Assembly: GCA_014281115.1 (NCBI GenBank)
Contig: JACONQ010000006.1
Span: 3,038,001 to 3,102,000, forward strand
Length of the DNA stretch: 64,000 nt
DNA from: Laburnicola sp. R22_1
Lineage: Eukaryota > Ascomycota > Dothideomycetes > Pleosporales > Didymosphaeriaceae
Direction: 5' to 3'
In this document: positions 1-12,274 of the stretch, one piece after another
How positions within the stretch are numbered: the stretch's first letter is position 1
Layout of the letters: every line of letters starts with the position of its first letter
Position numbers and translations under genes: made by a program
The notes under the pieces: model-generated
Seen by the model: only the letters and a program-made list of their open reading frames with translations
Told to the model about the DNA's origin: nothing
Database searches by the model: none

Positions 1-3000
1 GATTTATGCAGCGAAGTGAACACTTCCATCTTTGCGGCTGCCTCAGTTGACAAAGCCAATGCATTCAAAACGTTGACGTTGGAGAAGTTGAAAGTAGGCT
101 TCGCGTCCAGAGTAATGTCGGCAGCCCGCATGACAGCCTCCATGGCAGTCCCGATGTACGCGGCGGCAGGGAAGACAACCGTCTCTTCAAGCTTATGGTC
201 CTCGAGCCATTTGATGTCTTGCACTAATAGGATGTTACGGAAGATCAAATCGTCGCCGTTTCCACCGGGCATCAGAGTACCAAGAAGCTCGTGGCGTGTG
301 TGCTTTCGCATTCGGTACTCAAGACTAGGACGGCCTTCGTTCCAGAGCAACTCGGTGTACTGGAAGCGGTACCGAGGAAGATCGTTGACTACGCTGTAGG
401 CTGCATTCCTAGCATTCAAGCCGTTGACACGCATCCAATCAATGGGGTATCCATGTAGCCATAGTTTAGCCGGGACACTGAGTGCGGTCTCAGTCCCCTC
501 GGTGTTCCGCTTGATGGGTCCAAAGTACTGAACGTTGGATCCCGAGATACCCTCTTTCGCGAGACTTTGCTTGACGGGCAACTCCATAGACGTGTGGGGA
601 CCGAGCTCGATGAAAGTGTGCTGACCATCGGCATGAATCCTCTTGATGGCGTGCGCAAACCGGACCTGGCCCTCGAGATTGCTACGCCAGTAGCGACTGT
701 CGAAGCCGGATGACTTGGGCTCGGCGGTTACAGAGGAGACAACAGTTGCGTCCTTAGTCATAGTAGAAGAGGGCCCAAGGGTCGGCAAAACCTCGTCCAG
801 GAGACTCTGGTATTCTCCACCAACTTCCAGCATGTGGTGACTGTGGTAAGCTTGCCCTCCTGTCTTGAGCTTCCTCGCGAAGGTTCCATTTCCTTGCAGG
901 GTAGCGAGGAGAGTGTCAATGGCGTCGTCGTCTCCAGAAATGGTCACACCTTCGGGTGAGTTGACACATGCCACGTGAAGCTTTCCTTGCAGTCCGCTCT
1001 CGTTAATCTTGTCGGCTGCAACCGCCTCGGGAAGTCCGGCGGCCATCATAGCTCCGATGCGCGTCTTCTTGGACACGCAGTATCCACGGTAGTACGCAAT
1101 AACGATAGATTCGGCCGCCGAGAGATGACCAGCTGCGAATGCTGCTGCTATCTCACCAGAAGAGTGGCCAACGGTGGTGTTAGGCACGATACCCCAAGAA
1201 GCCAGGAGCTGAATAAGGGCGATCTGCACTGCAGTGCAGCATGGCTGCGAACGTTGCGGGGTGTTGATCAGATCGGGGTTCGCGGTGTTGAGAACGGCTT
1301 CCTTCAAAGTCCACGAGGGGGCGTGGGGGATACTTTGCAGAGCAGCGTCCATCTCGGCAAAGGCATCGGCGAAAGCAGGAAACTGGAACAGTTCCTTGCA
1401 CATACCGGCCCATTGGGATCCTGGAGGCGCAGATTAGTAATCTATAGGCAGATGTATATAACCTATGTCCACGTACCTTGACCGGTGAAGACGAAAGCCA
1501 AGGGCTGGCTTGAGACAGTTGACGATGCGGTTCCCGTGACCAAGTCTTTTGAGGCGAAGGTTTCGCTGAGCGTTTGAGACGTTGACGCGAGCATGAACCC
1601 ACGGTTTGAAAAGTTGGTGCGTCGGGAACCCAGCGTGTACGCTAGGTCCAGGATGTCTGTGTTCTTGAAGTCGAAGTCGATCAGATCTGACCTACGTGCC
1701 TCCAATGCTGCTGTTGTTGCGGCGGAGAGAGGGAGTACAATAGTAGATTGCGCTGCAGTCGTCATCTTCTCTTCTCTCAGGCGTGGGCTTTGCTCGAGAA
1801 TAACGTGAGCGTTGGCTCCACCATATCCGAATGAGTTGATACCAGCACGTCGTACATCTCCCGCCTTACCAGGCCAGGCAACCAGCTCGGTGGGGATAGA
1901 TATGCCCTTCTCGAAAGGCGCAAGCTTGGGGTTCAAGTTCTTCAGACCGTGCGTAGGAGGGATCTGGCCATGCTCAATCGCCATAGTGGCCTTGATAACA
2001 CCCGCGATGCCGCTTGCAGCCTCGGAGTGACCAACATTAGACTTGACAGATCCAATAACGAGGCGGCTGTCCTCATCGCGATTGAAAACGCGGGAAAGAC
2101 CTTCGACTTCAATGGCGTCTCCAACTTTGGTGCCTGTGCCGTGGCACTCGATGTAGGAGATGTCGTTTGGGGTCAACCCAGCCTTCGTCATCGCTTTGCG
2201 TACGACGGCTTCTTGCCCATCAGCGCTAGGAAGAGCAATACCTGCGGTTTTACCGTTTCTGGTACATATTAGACAGATGACTTCTCTGTGAGAACTGAGC
2301 GAGAACTTACGCGTTGATAGCAGATGCCCTGATGACACTGCGAATTGGGTCACCATCCCGAATAGCATCGCTCAGTCGCTTGACGTATAGCGCTCCAATA
2401 CCTTCCGCGCGTCCATAGCCATCGGCAGAAGCATCGAAAGTGTGACATTCCGACGTAGGCGACAAGACACCAGCCTTCATGGTACCGATGTGCTGCTCAG
2501 CTGACTGAATAAGGTTGGCACCTGCTACAATGGCGGAATCGCACTCATAGCTCTCCAACGCAGCGCAGGCAACATGCAGGCAGTACAACGAGGAAGAGCA
2601 CGCCGTGTCAATGACGAGACTGGGTCCCCTCAAGTTAAAAACGTGAGAGATACGGTTTCCAAGAATTGAAGTACCCATACCAGTCGAGTTGTAACGGGTC
2701 AGGTAGTCGGCATCGCGAGATTGCATGATCAGGTAGTCGAAAGTGAAGTTGCCGACGTAGACACCGGTGTTAGAGCCGGAAGCAGCATCGAGAGGCACAC
2801 CTGCGTTCTCGAGGCACTCGAAGACCACCTCAAGAAGTTTCCTCTGCTGCGGGTCCATGTACGTGGCTTCCAAGTTGTTGATACCTACACAAAATCAGTA
2901 ACTATAATGACAGTATTGAAATCTTAAACATACCAAAGAAGGAGTTTTCAAACTCTCGGGTGTCTTCGTTGAGGAAGTAGCCACCTTTCGTAATAACGCT

Positions 3001-3335
3001 TCCCGAGCGGTCGTTGCCTTGCGGATGGTAGAAGCCATCGATGTTAAACCGTGATTGCGGTACGCCACACTTGCCGGAGCGGGCGTTGGCGAGGAGGTCC
3101 CTTGTGTACAATTAGCTCGCGGCTGAGCATTGGCAGGAATGCCTACCAAAGCTTGCGCGGGGACGTAGAGTCTCCTGGCAAGCGGCATGCTACATTGTGT
3201 GTTAACATTACGAAGGCTTTGGTTGTAGAAGGGGGGAAACGGACCTAATCCACAGATAGCAATGGGTTCCTTGGACGCGGGGCCAGATGAAAGAGCCGCG
3301 TCCTTTGGTGTATCAGTAAGTCTAATGGGGGCCAT
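1..3335 (-). CDS. Highly reducing type I polyketide synthase, N-terminal part (KS-AT-DH start; truncated by window edge)
   Basis: The gene starts with ATG at 3335 and runs off the left edge. Five introns repair the frame: 3244-3190, a 46-nt intron just after it (near 3145-3100), one near 2935-2885, one near 2310-2255 and one near 1478-1425. The ketosynthase shows the Cys site DTACSSSL and both His motifs, ECHGTGT and NVGHSEAASG. The acyltransferase shows FTGQGSQWAGM and the active-site GHSSGE near 1160. Downstream lies the first part of a dehydratase with catalytic His in WLEDHKLEE near 200. KS-AT-DH order indicates an iterative reducing PKS; later domains (MT, ER, KR, ACP) lie outside the window and cannot be judged. 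In the DH motif HxxxGxxxxP the Gly is Glu. It is divergent to the SDR at 3810, sharing a 474-bp promoter region, and probably makes the backbone of the cluster product. Confidence 0.93.
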
Positions 3336-3809
3336 TCTTGAAGAGGTCTATAGAAGCCAACAGAAAATGATAGCGGGAAATGTTGCTGAAGTTGAAGCAG
3401 CGTTATTAGATGGGGCAAACGTCTCGTAGGCGACACAGCAGTCCTCGGTATGAGTTGAGATAGCGAGGGGTGTAGCTGAAGTAGAACTATTGTTGCATCC
3501 AGAAACCTCCTTTTATTAGAACATTGTGGTGGCAAGACAGTTGCCAGCTTCCCGGTTCCCTAGATTCTATGCGGAAGAGACTCAATCCCGAAGAATGCCG
3601 TTGTGTCGGGCACTGCGACAGAATCGCCGACTCAGGGTACAAACACTCAATTCGCGTCACCGAGCGGATCATCAAGTGCGCAGAGAAACTCCCCGGCGAA
3701 TGTTCCGGAAGCCGTCTTGTGGATCGTAAGTCATTGTCAAGCTACACGGCTACTCAGCTCCATCCCCCAACTTTCCGACCCTCAGACAAACACACGAAAC
3801 CCCGTCACA
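3336..3809. promoter_or_regulatory. Divergent promoter region between PKS and AYR1-like SDR
   Basis: This 474-bp non-coding gap separates the start codons of two divergently read genes, so it must hold both promoters. I see no clear TATA box. TCG/CGA half-sites occur here with spacings of 4, 6 and 7 rather than the 5 expected for an AflR palindrome, so no regulator site is claimed. Confidence 0.4.
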
Positions 3810-4947
3810 ATGGCAGCACGCGCGCCTTCTGTGCTCATCACAGGGTAAGTTGCTCCAAACTGCGAAGATGTTGACTAACCAACACAGTTGTGGTAATGGC
3901 GGCATCGGCCATGCGCTTGCGAACGAGTTCAAAACGAAGGGCTACTTGGTGATGACGACTCTGCTACCGCACGAAGAGAAGACGCACTTGACCGAGAACG
4001 GGATGTACGCATTCGTGGCTGATGTGACAAAAGATGGGGACCTGGAGCTACTGCGCAAACAAGTCGCTGAACTGACGGATGGTCGCTTGGATGTACTGGT
4101 GAACAACGCGTGAGTCCAGCCAGTCGTGGTCTGCCGCGACTAACACTGCACGTCATCTAGAGGAATATGCTATACCATGACGGCCGTCGACACGGACGTA
4201 CGCATGGTGGAGAAGATGTTCGCGGTCAACGTTCTCGGCCCCATGCGCATGGTGGTCCATTTTCACAGGCTCCTGGTCGCAGCCAGTGGCAAAATCGTTA
4301 ACATTGGTAGCGTAGGCGGTGTGGTGCCGTACGGTATATGCACCTGGTCGAATGCGTGCGAGTATTCTGCTGACGGAATAGTGTACGGAGCTAGTTATAA
4401 TGCCTCCAAAGCTGCCCTGCATCATTGGGGCAATACGCTTAGGGTGGAGATGAAGCCGTTGGGGTAGGGGTTACCCGCGGGTCGGGTAGATGGCGCTCTA
4501 ACACGATGCAGGGTCGATGTCGTTAACATTATATCGGGCGAGGTCAGAACCAACATCCTGAGGCACGACCAGGGTCGGAAGCTGCCTGCCGGCTCGCTGT
4601 ACGCGCCCCTGGAGGCCGAGTTCGCAGGGCATGTGGACAGGACGCCTAGTGAGTGCCGTTTAGGCTGAGAAGGCTGGAGACGCAGGAAGAGGCGCTGACG
4701 GCGGCAGACACGACAACCCCGCAGGACTACGCAACAGCAGTGGTTGGCGAAGTGATCAAACGCAAGTCCCAGGCCTGGTTCTGGACGGGCGCGACGACGT
4801 CGATTGTGCGTTACGGCGACATGTTCCTGCCGCGCACCTACTGGGACGGGCTCTTTGTAAGTTGACGTGCTCCGGATTGATGAGAAGAGACCAGGCGGTA
4901 ACCATGTCCAGACAAAGTGGTTCAACCTGAACAAACTGCGGGCTTAG
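3810..4947 (+). CDS. Short-chain dehydrogenase/reductase, AYR1-like (1-acyl-DHAP reductase type)
   Basis: ATG at 3810 begins MAARAPSVLITG; six introns are needed (3844-3887, about 4109-4160, 4333-4381, 4467-4513, about 4651-4707 and about 4858-4915), after which the protein reads through to KWFNLNKLRA and a stop at 4945-4947. The NADPH-binding motif TGCGNGGIG lies at the N-terminus, followed by NNAG, then the active-site YNASK with an upstream Ser. This arrangement resembles the AYR1 subgroup of classical SDRs, which reduce keto groups on acyl chains. Next to a reducing PKS it probably reduces or epimerises a cluster intermediate rather than acting in glycerolipid synthesis; that role is inferred from context only. 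Confidence 0.85.
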
Positions 4948-6716
4948 TAGCGTTGGTAAGATGGCAGAGGCCTGGGGGCTTGGGTGATTTAGGGCCCGGG
5001 CGGCACGGGGAAGGCGGGGCTCCGGGAATTACGGTGTTAGTAAGCAATTACGCTTAGATAAGCAGGCCCGCAAGGCGATGCGACCTCGACTTCTCCATTG
5101 TTTGAGCTCTCCATTGCACCTCCAGTCCTCCACCACATGTTTGTGACTCTGCTTCCACCTCAAACTCGCTGAGAGCCTTTCGTTCCTTTCTTCTTGGGCA
5201 CTGCTTGGCTGCACTGGGCCGTAGCCTGTCTCATGCGGCGTAGCATACAATCCGCTTCGTCCCGTGCACCCTCGCATGGAGTCGTATCCCGCTTGCAGCT
5301 GTGCCATGCTTCCTTCACCAATCGACTCGTTGACTACCCCGGCCGGGTCCAGCCTTCGCTGCATCGCCAGTTTCTTGTGTACCGCGGACCTCATGTTGGC
5401 AATCCGATTGCGGCCAATCTTACCGTACCGGGCCCCGACCAGCGACGTATCTTTGCCAAGACTGCATCGGCTGGCTTTCCGTACATATGCCTAATCTAAT
5501 CAAGCCTCATGCGTCTCGAGAAACCCAAGCCTTATATGTACACACCGTCGGTTAAAGTGCAGCCACATTGGTGTCCATGCTTGTCTGATCCTACAACAAC
5601 ATGGTCGCTCCGGGTATCCATCACTTGCGTATGCCTCCTGGGAACCACGGTATTACCCGTGTAATGTCGTGGACTGGAGGACATTGCCGACACCGGCGCC
5701 TGGTTACGACATCACCGGATTCCCGCTTCTGCATCATGCGAACGCTGGTCAGTCTACCGCATACGGTGGTCCCTGGCCTTGGCATCGACCTCCATGTGTC
5801 AGCAGCTGTCCTATGTGCTTGTTTCGATTTGGCGCTTACCCAGGTATTGACAAGCAACCACGGTCTCATTGGGATTGTCAGATCGCCTTGCTGGCAAGCT
5901 ATCGGCAGCCGAAATCGGCAGGAACGCACTAGCTATGGTCTAGCAGCGGCTTAAAGAGATGGACAAACATCTGGTCAACGTAGTTTTCGCTTTTGCATGC
6001 CGTTTTACGCGTCCGATTAGGGTACATGTACGCTAAACATGCTCGGATATACCGCGCTTGGCTACGCTTGGTCCCGGCAACGTGTGCTTGCAACATGGCA
6101 GAATCTTGCTCGAGGGGTACCTAATTACGGTCTGGACCTTTATAATGCCGAATGAGGGGCGGCCTCCTGTGCGGTCATTGCCAGAGAAACAGTCTTCCCA
6201 GCAAGGATCTGCGCCACAAACCCGCGCTGCTATGGAGGTACTATGATGGTCACATGGTGTGAAGCGCAGTCGCAATTATCGCTGCACCCGCGAGATCAGA
6301 TACAACCGTGCGTCAGCTCGCATACTTTGCCCTGCATGCCTCGGATCATACCAAGGTGGCCACCAAGACGCCTCTTTCGCAAAGGCGATCATTCGTGCAA
6401 TTCAAGCCCTAAGTGCCCGCCGACGGACGCCGCTCATCCTGGACTACCCAGCCACTTCTCTTTCTCTACCCCAGAAATCCAATGTAGTGTCCCGAGAGGA
6501 TGGGGGCGCGTTGGTGTCCGTACCTATGCACGCGGAGGCTTCAAACCCCCTTGGCCGGAATATACTAACAGACGGTACCTTGGCAACGTTCGTCGTAGCT
6601 CTCCGACCGCGTAGGCGTCAGCGAAAGCTTCTTTTAAATAGGCTTGTCCCGCCGATAACTGAACCATCTCGAACTTGATCTCGTTCTGACACAAACTCAA
6701 CTCTTCTCCGATTTCA
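4948..6716. other. Gene-poor intergenic stretch
   Basis: About 1.8 kb separates the SDR from the regulator gene. Open frames up to about 120 codons occur on both strands, but none has recognisable motifs, consistent splice sites or a start in good context. I see no repeats or transposon ends. A TATA-like TTTTAAATAG lies at about 6632-6641, some 75-85 bp before the regulator start. Confidence 0.5.
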
Positions 6717-7812
6717 ATGGCAGACACACCTATGATGGTAGATGGCAAAGCTGCCAGACTACGAGCATCCTGCGACGCATGCAATGAGAGCAAAGTCCGC
6801 TGTAGCCAATCGAAGCCGGCTTGCTCACGATGCCAGAAACAAGGCGTAACTTGTATATACGGTCTTTCACGACGCAGTCATCGATCTGCTCCTCGTATAG
6901 GGGCTTCAATTGCACCATTGCTACTACAGAATCAACATTTTGTGAGTTTCCGAAAGGCATCGAATGTAGACGCGTGTACTGATTAATTCAACCAAGGGCT
7001 CTTCAGCGAGTAATAGCGATGTCGACGAAGATTATCCACAGGACGGTCTTTCTTCATTGTTAGCCTTGTCGCCCAGAGACGAGGACAGCGAAATTTCCGG
7101 CAGCTTCCCGACAACTGCCCCACTTCAAGGCCCACTCGCATTCTTCGATGACTTTCCTGCATCAGCTTTCGATTTCTCCATGTCACCACAATCCCTGTTC
7201 GATGAATTTGGCCTCCGTTCCCCCACCATCACCAGTCAGGACTTTCCTTATACACATCTAGGATCAACTACGAAATGCGCATGTGCCTCTCGTGCTACAA
7301 CTGAGCTCATGTCGATTCTAGTCCTGTTCAACCATGAAGGGAACTCCATCGATGTGCAATTGTCTTCGATTAAACGCGCAATCATAATCTCACAAGACTG
7401 TATCAGTTGCGACCGGAATTGCATCGCCGAAGAACTGACCATCATAACCATCACGCTCCTCATGGGGCGCGTTATCCAAGGCTTCGACGCAACGTTGGAC
7501 TCTGGTATCGCCTTGGCAGCTGCGGCTCGGTCCGGTGCAGAGCAGGGGTTCACGGGCAGTGGCACTTCTTCGCCGCCACTTACATGGGGCATGCTATCGA
7601 TAGAAGGGGAGGAAGAAGTTCAGCTCAAGCAGCACTTACTTTTGCTCAACTTCCAGAAACTGGAGCATTTATTGAAGCAGCTGAACGAATCGGTCAAGAA
7701 GCTGAGGGTCAAGACAGAGAGCAGCAACTCGACGCACGCAATTGCTTGTGAATGCATCCACATGTGGTTAGAGCAACGGGCACAGTTGGTCAAGAAGAAG
7801 TTGATGGGGTAG
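6717..7812 (+). CDS. Zn2Cys6 transcription factor, AflR-like cluster regulator
   Basis: ATG at 6717. The binuclear zinc cluster is at residues 19-46 with spacing CX2CX6CX6CX2CX6C (from CDACNESKVRC to GVTC), followed by a basic linker RRSHR. One intron, 6942-6996 (GTGAGT...AAG), joins exon 1 in phase to GSSASNSDVDE; reading on, the frame is open to TAG at 7810-7812. The C-terminal two thirds contain a Cys-rich segment (CACAS, then CISCDRNC) and a leucine-rich helical end, the layout of the AflR regulatory domain. The protein is about 345 residues, usual for pathway-specific AflR-type regulators. Its position inside the PKS cluster suggests it activates the neighbouring biosynthetic genes. Confidence 0.88.
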
Positions 7813-7865
7813 CCATGTATATCCACATATTGAACAGCATTTCAAGCATATCCAGCTATTGTCAT

Positions 7866-8567
7866 TTACGGCTGGCCTAAACCAGCATACTCGCCCTTCA
7901 AGTCGCCCAAGTCCTCTCCAAGCGCATGTTCGCCGACCTTCAGTGGCGTAATGTCAAGCAAAACAAACAGCATGCGGCCGCTCTTGTGCTGGTCGCAGTT
8001 GCGCCACTTGTGCATAGCACCCCTGTTTACGCCTGAAGTCGGTCAGCCATTGTGTTATGTCTCTGGTCGTGGACCGACATACTCATGTCTCCGGGGAACA
8101 TAATCTTCTTCTCTCCGCTGTCCAGTGTAAACTCAAACGTGCCCTCGACGACGATCCCGTAATCGATAGATGCAGCTCGGTGGAACGGGGATTCCACTCC
8201 CGGCGCAAAGTCGATCAGGCGTGCCACACTACCATTGGCAATATGGATTCCGGGCTGTTTTGGTCAATGCCTGTCCGCAGTTGTTAGTCGCTCGAGTACG
8301 TACCTCGTTGTCCCTCGCGTAGAAGAGATCCTTATCGTCGTTCATGTCCACGGGGTTTCCCTCCGTGGTATAGATGATGTTGGACACGGCATTCCCATTC
8401 ACCATGAGGCGGTGATGCGCGCCATCGTCGTCACTGACGAAGATACCCTCGCCCTTGGTGTTGTGTCCCGTGACAAAACGCCGTGCAGGGCGCAAGTCAT
8501 CGGCAGGGAATTTGCTGATAGGGCCGGGTTGGTACACGGGCCCAGGCGCTGCTACTGGAGGTGCCAT
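7866..8567 (-). CDS. Small cupin-domain protein
   Basis: ATG at 8567 ([15 protein letters not shown]). Two introns, about 8304-8256 and 8075-8027, connect the exons and give a protein of about 200 residues ending GEYAGLGQP. The cupin barrel is seen from [15 protein letters not shown] onward. Motif 1 reads [15 protein letters not shown], with one His and an acidic/Tyr pair in place of the usual HxH. Motif 2 ends RGAMHKWRN. Small cupins of this type are common in fungal polyketide clusters, where they act as cyclases, dehydratases or metal-dependent oxygenases; the sequence does not say which. It lies tail-to-tail with the regulator gene, with only 53 bp between the stops. Confidence 0.85.
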
Positions 8568-9209
8568 GACGAGTGCTGGTTATCCGATGCAAGTTCACGG
8601 CGTGAAGTGGGGATGTATTCGATGTAAGAAAAGCGAGGTGTATGACGAGCGAGATGATGCGGTGGTAGATCAGAAACGTCTTTCTTTTTATGCTCGCGAG
8701 TAGCTACGATTCTCTTCTTGGTCTACGACGGTCATGGTATTGTGTCTGTTGAGAGTACCCGACCACGTGAGCTGGGATTATGATTTCGTGGTGAATCAGT
8801 GTGCGAGAAGTGAGTCCCCGCATAATGTCGGCAATAGCAATGTCGGGCACGCGGCGATTAGTCAGCAAGTTGACGAGTGGTGTAGGTACATCGTTCAGCA
8901 TTCGAGTTTACACTATGCAGCCCCCGTAAAATGTCCTAAGATGGGTTAGCGTCAGGAATTCAGCCTGGCTAGCGTACTGTCGGTGCTGCAATCTGCTTGC
9001 GTGCCATAGGTATGCCACCGCAACAACAAAATCTGTATGAAGAACCCTTGATGCCACCGAAGAAAACGGGAAAGAGACTGTGCCGGTCCGTTCCTTCGAT
9101 GGACTAGACCGCATGTAGGTAGGCATTCAATGGGTGCTCATCAAGGTACGTCGCAACTGCTACCACATTTATTACTGCTATGGGCGTAAAGTCTTGGAAC
9201 CAACATTAA
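8568..9209. other. Intergenic stretch upstream of the cupin gene
   Basis: These 640 bp hold the cupin promoter (a TATA-like GCATAAAAAG on the minus strand near 8684-8694) and the 3' flank of the next SDR. No gene or repeat is seen. Confidence 0.4.
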
Positions 9210-10150
9210 TTAACAAGTCTGAAGTTGCAACGTCGTTCCTCCATCGACAATCCAACCAGCACCCGTAACATAGCTTGCAAGTGGACTCGTCATGAATACG
9301 ACGACCTCAGCCACTTCCTCCACCTTGGCAATCCTTCCCATGGGAATAACTTGCTTTATGGTCTGATGCAGCTCGTCGTTCCCCGCGATTGCCGCATCCA
9401 CCATCGGCGTCTCGACCCAGCTAGGACTAACTCTCATCAGAAGCGACATCATGCAGGGATCATTTCTAGCATACCAAATCGCGTTCACGCGAATCGAATG
9501 TTTGGCCAGATCCAGTGCTGCGTTCTTGGTGAGTCCCATAACGGCATGCTTGCTTGTTGTATACTGCGTTATATCAGGCGTAGCCATATAACTGCTGCAC
9601 GAACCCAGGTTAAGAATAACGCCACGGCCGATGTCGCGCGTGCGACCGCGCGTCGTCGTCTGCAACGGCTCTTGAGCCACCATCACTCTCGAGACGGCTT
9701 TTATACAGTTTAGTGTGCCCATTACGTTGACTTTCCAGAAGCGGTTCATTTCGTCGAGGTCGATGTGAGTGACTGAGGCGGGCTTTTGGACACCGACGCC
9801 CGCGCTGTTGACGCTGTAGTCGATGCGCCCGAATTCTTGAATCGCGGCTGCGACCATGGAGTCGACGCTTTGGGGGTCGGACACGTCGACTGCGAGTGCG
9901 AGGGTGCGGAAGTTGGGGTTTGCGGCGAGTTTGATGCTTTCGTGCGCGGTTTGGAGGGCTGCGGTGTGGTTGAGGTCGGCGAGGAGAAGGCCACGTGCGC
10001 CGTGGGCGGCATATGCGAGGGAACATTCCTTTCCGATGCCGCTGCCTACATGTGCATTCTGTTAGTTCAAGGATGAATGTTGGGTGGCCTGAAATTTGGG
10101 AACTTTCCTGCGCCCGTGACGAGAGCTACGCCGTCAATGAGTAGGGCCAT
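9210..10150 (-). CDS. Classical short-chain dehydrogenase/reductase
   Basis: ATG at 10150 (MALLIDGVALVTG). The first intron uses a weak donor (AAA|GTTCCC) and the acceptor TAGGCAG near 10040; this choice gives the cofactor motif TGAGNGIG, whereas the nearest other acceptor breaks the frame. A second intron of about 50 nt near 9425-9473 joins VNAI to CPSWVETPM, a normal SDR sequence. The active site is S...YTTSK, with NSAG upstream, and the C-terminus VTGAGWIVDGG is typical of classical SDRs. The protein is about 285 residues and is probably an NAD(P)H-dependent ketoreductase or alcohol dehydrogenase for the cluster product. It is divergent to the P450 gene with a 291-bp shared promoter. Confidence 0.87.
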
Positions 10151-10167
10151 CTTTGCTCAATACTATG

Positions 10168-10178
10168 TCGAGATTCGA
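10168..10178. promoter_or_regulatory. Possible AflR-type site TCGAGATTCGA
   Basis: This 11-bp palindrome matches the published AflR consensus TCG(N5)CGA and sits 18 bp upstream of the SDR start, in the bidirectional promoter shared with the P450 gene. About 15 chance matches are expected in 64 kb, so it is only a hint; a second match is at 12419-12429. Confidence 0.25.
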
Positions 10179-10441
10179 AGATACAAGTGAAGACAGGCAG
10201 GAACGCACACTCAGCCCTTCCCCTCTCTTTTCTCACCTGATATCGCCGTTTCTTGAAAGCACATGTGCAGTCATTGCCGATATGACCATCGGCAAATCGG
10301 CCATCAGTGCAGTTCGGATTACGATGGCGTACTAGTCTACGGTATAGACACTCCATTACAGTTCAACCGTTCGCCATCCTACCATCACTTCTGTAGCACT
10401 GTTTTCAACCCCTCAACTCTACGTTCTCTGTGCCGACCGTC

Positions 10442-12274
10442 ATGCTTGAGTTTATTGCTCAAGAGGGCATTTCAGCCTCGTTGTTACTCAGGGCTTCCGC
10501 GCTTGCATTCTTGGTTTATTATGTTACGAGCTGTGTTTATACGCGATATTTCCATGCTCTGAGCGCGTTTCCGGGTCCATTTTGGGCTTCGATTTCGAAT
10601 TTTTGGAAACTGTGGATTTTGTCGACGAAGCAGTCCCATACCCGTGCTCTAGATTACCACAAGACTCATGGTGAGTTTCTCTTCGATACGTCCATGAAAT
10701 TTCAGCACTGGAGCTAAGGCTGTTTGCAGGCCCCATCGTCCGCGTGGCACCCAACATGCTCGTATTCAACGACCCAAAGCTCGTCCCCATCGTCTACCAC
10801 CGTAACGCCGACAAGTCGGACTTTTACAGCCCCGGCGTGCTAGGCCGTCTGCGCCCGCCGTTCCAGACACAGGACCACAAGGAGCATGCGGCGAAGCGCA
10901 AGCGTGTAGCTGCCTCGTTCCAGATCTCCAGTCTGCGAAGAATCGAGTCGGACGTCAACAGTACTATCGAGCTGTTGTTCGATCAGTTTCAGAAGCGTTT
11001 CGTTGAGACTGGCAAGCCTTTGGATCTGTCGGATTGGATCAAGTAAGTTTAGACGTCTACGCACTCGCGAAGAGGATTAGAAACTGATTAATGCCTCGTG
11101 TAGGTGGTTTGTGTACGATGCGATCTCGTCCATGGCGTTCGGCAAGTCAGTCGGCTTTGTCGAACAAGGGAAAGATATCGAGGGTTTGATTTCCAACTTC
11201 CATAACATGGCGCCTATGGCGGGTGTGGTGGCTGCTATTCCCAACTGGGTGAACCCCTTCCTGAACGCACCGATTCTCGGTGACTACCTCATGCCCAGTC
11301 CTGGTGATGGGACTGGAACCGGAAAGATCATGAAGGTAAGATGCATACACCTATCTCTGGAGGCATTTACTAAGACCCACAGTACCGCGACGACATGCTC
11401 GCAGACCGCCTAGCAGACCGCCATGCCCTCGCCCACGGTGACTTCCTAGACAAGTGCGTCTTACCCCATCCATAAAAACATCAGCCCACCACCCTAACAT
11501 GCCCACCAGTCTCATGAACGCCAAAAACGCGGACGGAACCTACATGACCGAAGCCGAAATCAAAGCCGAAGCCTTCGTCCTCATGGTCGCGGGCCCAGAC
11601 ACCACGGCCGCCTTCATCGGCCCCTTCGCAAACTACATCATCCAGCACCCACATGTGCACGCGCGTCTGCGCCGCGAGATCCAAGACGCAGAGGCAGCTG
11701 GGAACCTCTCCCCCGGCGTCGTCACGTTTGAAGAAACGCAGAAACTCCCGTTCTTCATGGCGTGCGTGCAGGAAACACTGCGGTTTAGTCCGTCGACGCC
11801 GGTTGCGCTGCCCCGTCTTGTGTCCAAGGGTGGTCTCCAGATTCATGGGAAATATGTACCAGAAGGCACGGAAATGGCTGCTAATCCGTACGTGATTCAC
11901 CGCGACAAGGGCGTCTTCGGCGACGACGCGTTCGAATTCAATCCTGATCGATGGTTGGAGAGCGAAGAGCGATCGCGCGAGATGAATAAGTATATTATGA
12001 GTTGGGGATACGGAGCGAGGCAGTGTCTTGGGAAGAACGTTGCGCAACTTATGACGCAGAAAGTGTGTTTGGAGGTGAGTTTTTGGTCGTTGTGGATTGG
12101 TTGGGGTTAAGTGTATTGTGCTGATTGTTTGGACAGTTGTTTCGGCGCTTCGATTTGGAGAGCGTGACGCCTGAGGAGCCGTGGAAGGCGGTCAATTTGG
12201 CGCTTATGATTTATTGGGATCAGTGGGTTAAGCTTACGCCGGCTCCGAGGGGGGCGTCGGTGGTGGCTCCTTGA
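10442..12274 (+). CDS. Cytochrome P450 monooxygenase, CYP57 (pisatin demethylase)-like
   Basis: ATG at 10442 (MLEFIAQEGIS), followed by a hydrophobic N-terminal membrane anchor. Five introns (about 10671-10729, 11043-11102, 11336-11382, 11453-11509, 12075-12136) connect exons into about 500 residues ending GASVVAP. The I-helix oxygen-binding motif is AGPDTTA, the K-helix motif is ETLR, and the heme loop is WGYGARQCLG, with Trp in place of the usual Phe. The segment KSDFYSPGVLG and the general pattern resemble pisatin-demethylase-like fungal P450s. It should be an ER-bound monooxygenase working with NADPH-P450 reductase, probably hydroxylating or oxidatively tailoring the polyketide. Family assignment is from pattern recognition only. 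Confidence 0.9.

Noticed and set aside
10030..10125. Non-canonical GA donor for the SDR first intron
   Set aside because: Using GT three bases later and the acceptor TAGGCAG gives the standard TGAGNGIG motif with GT-AG ends.
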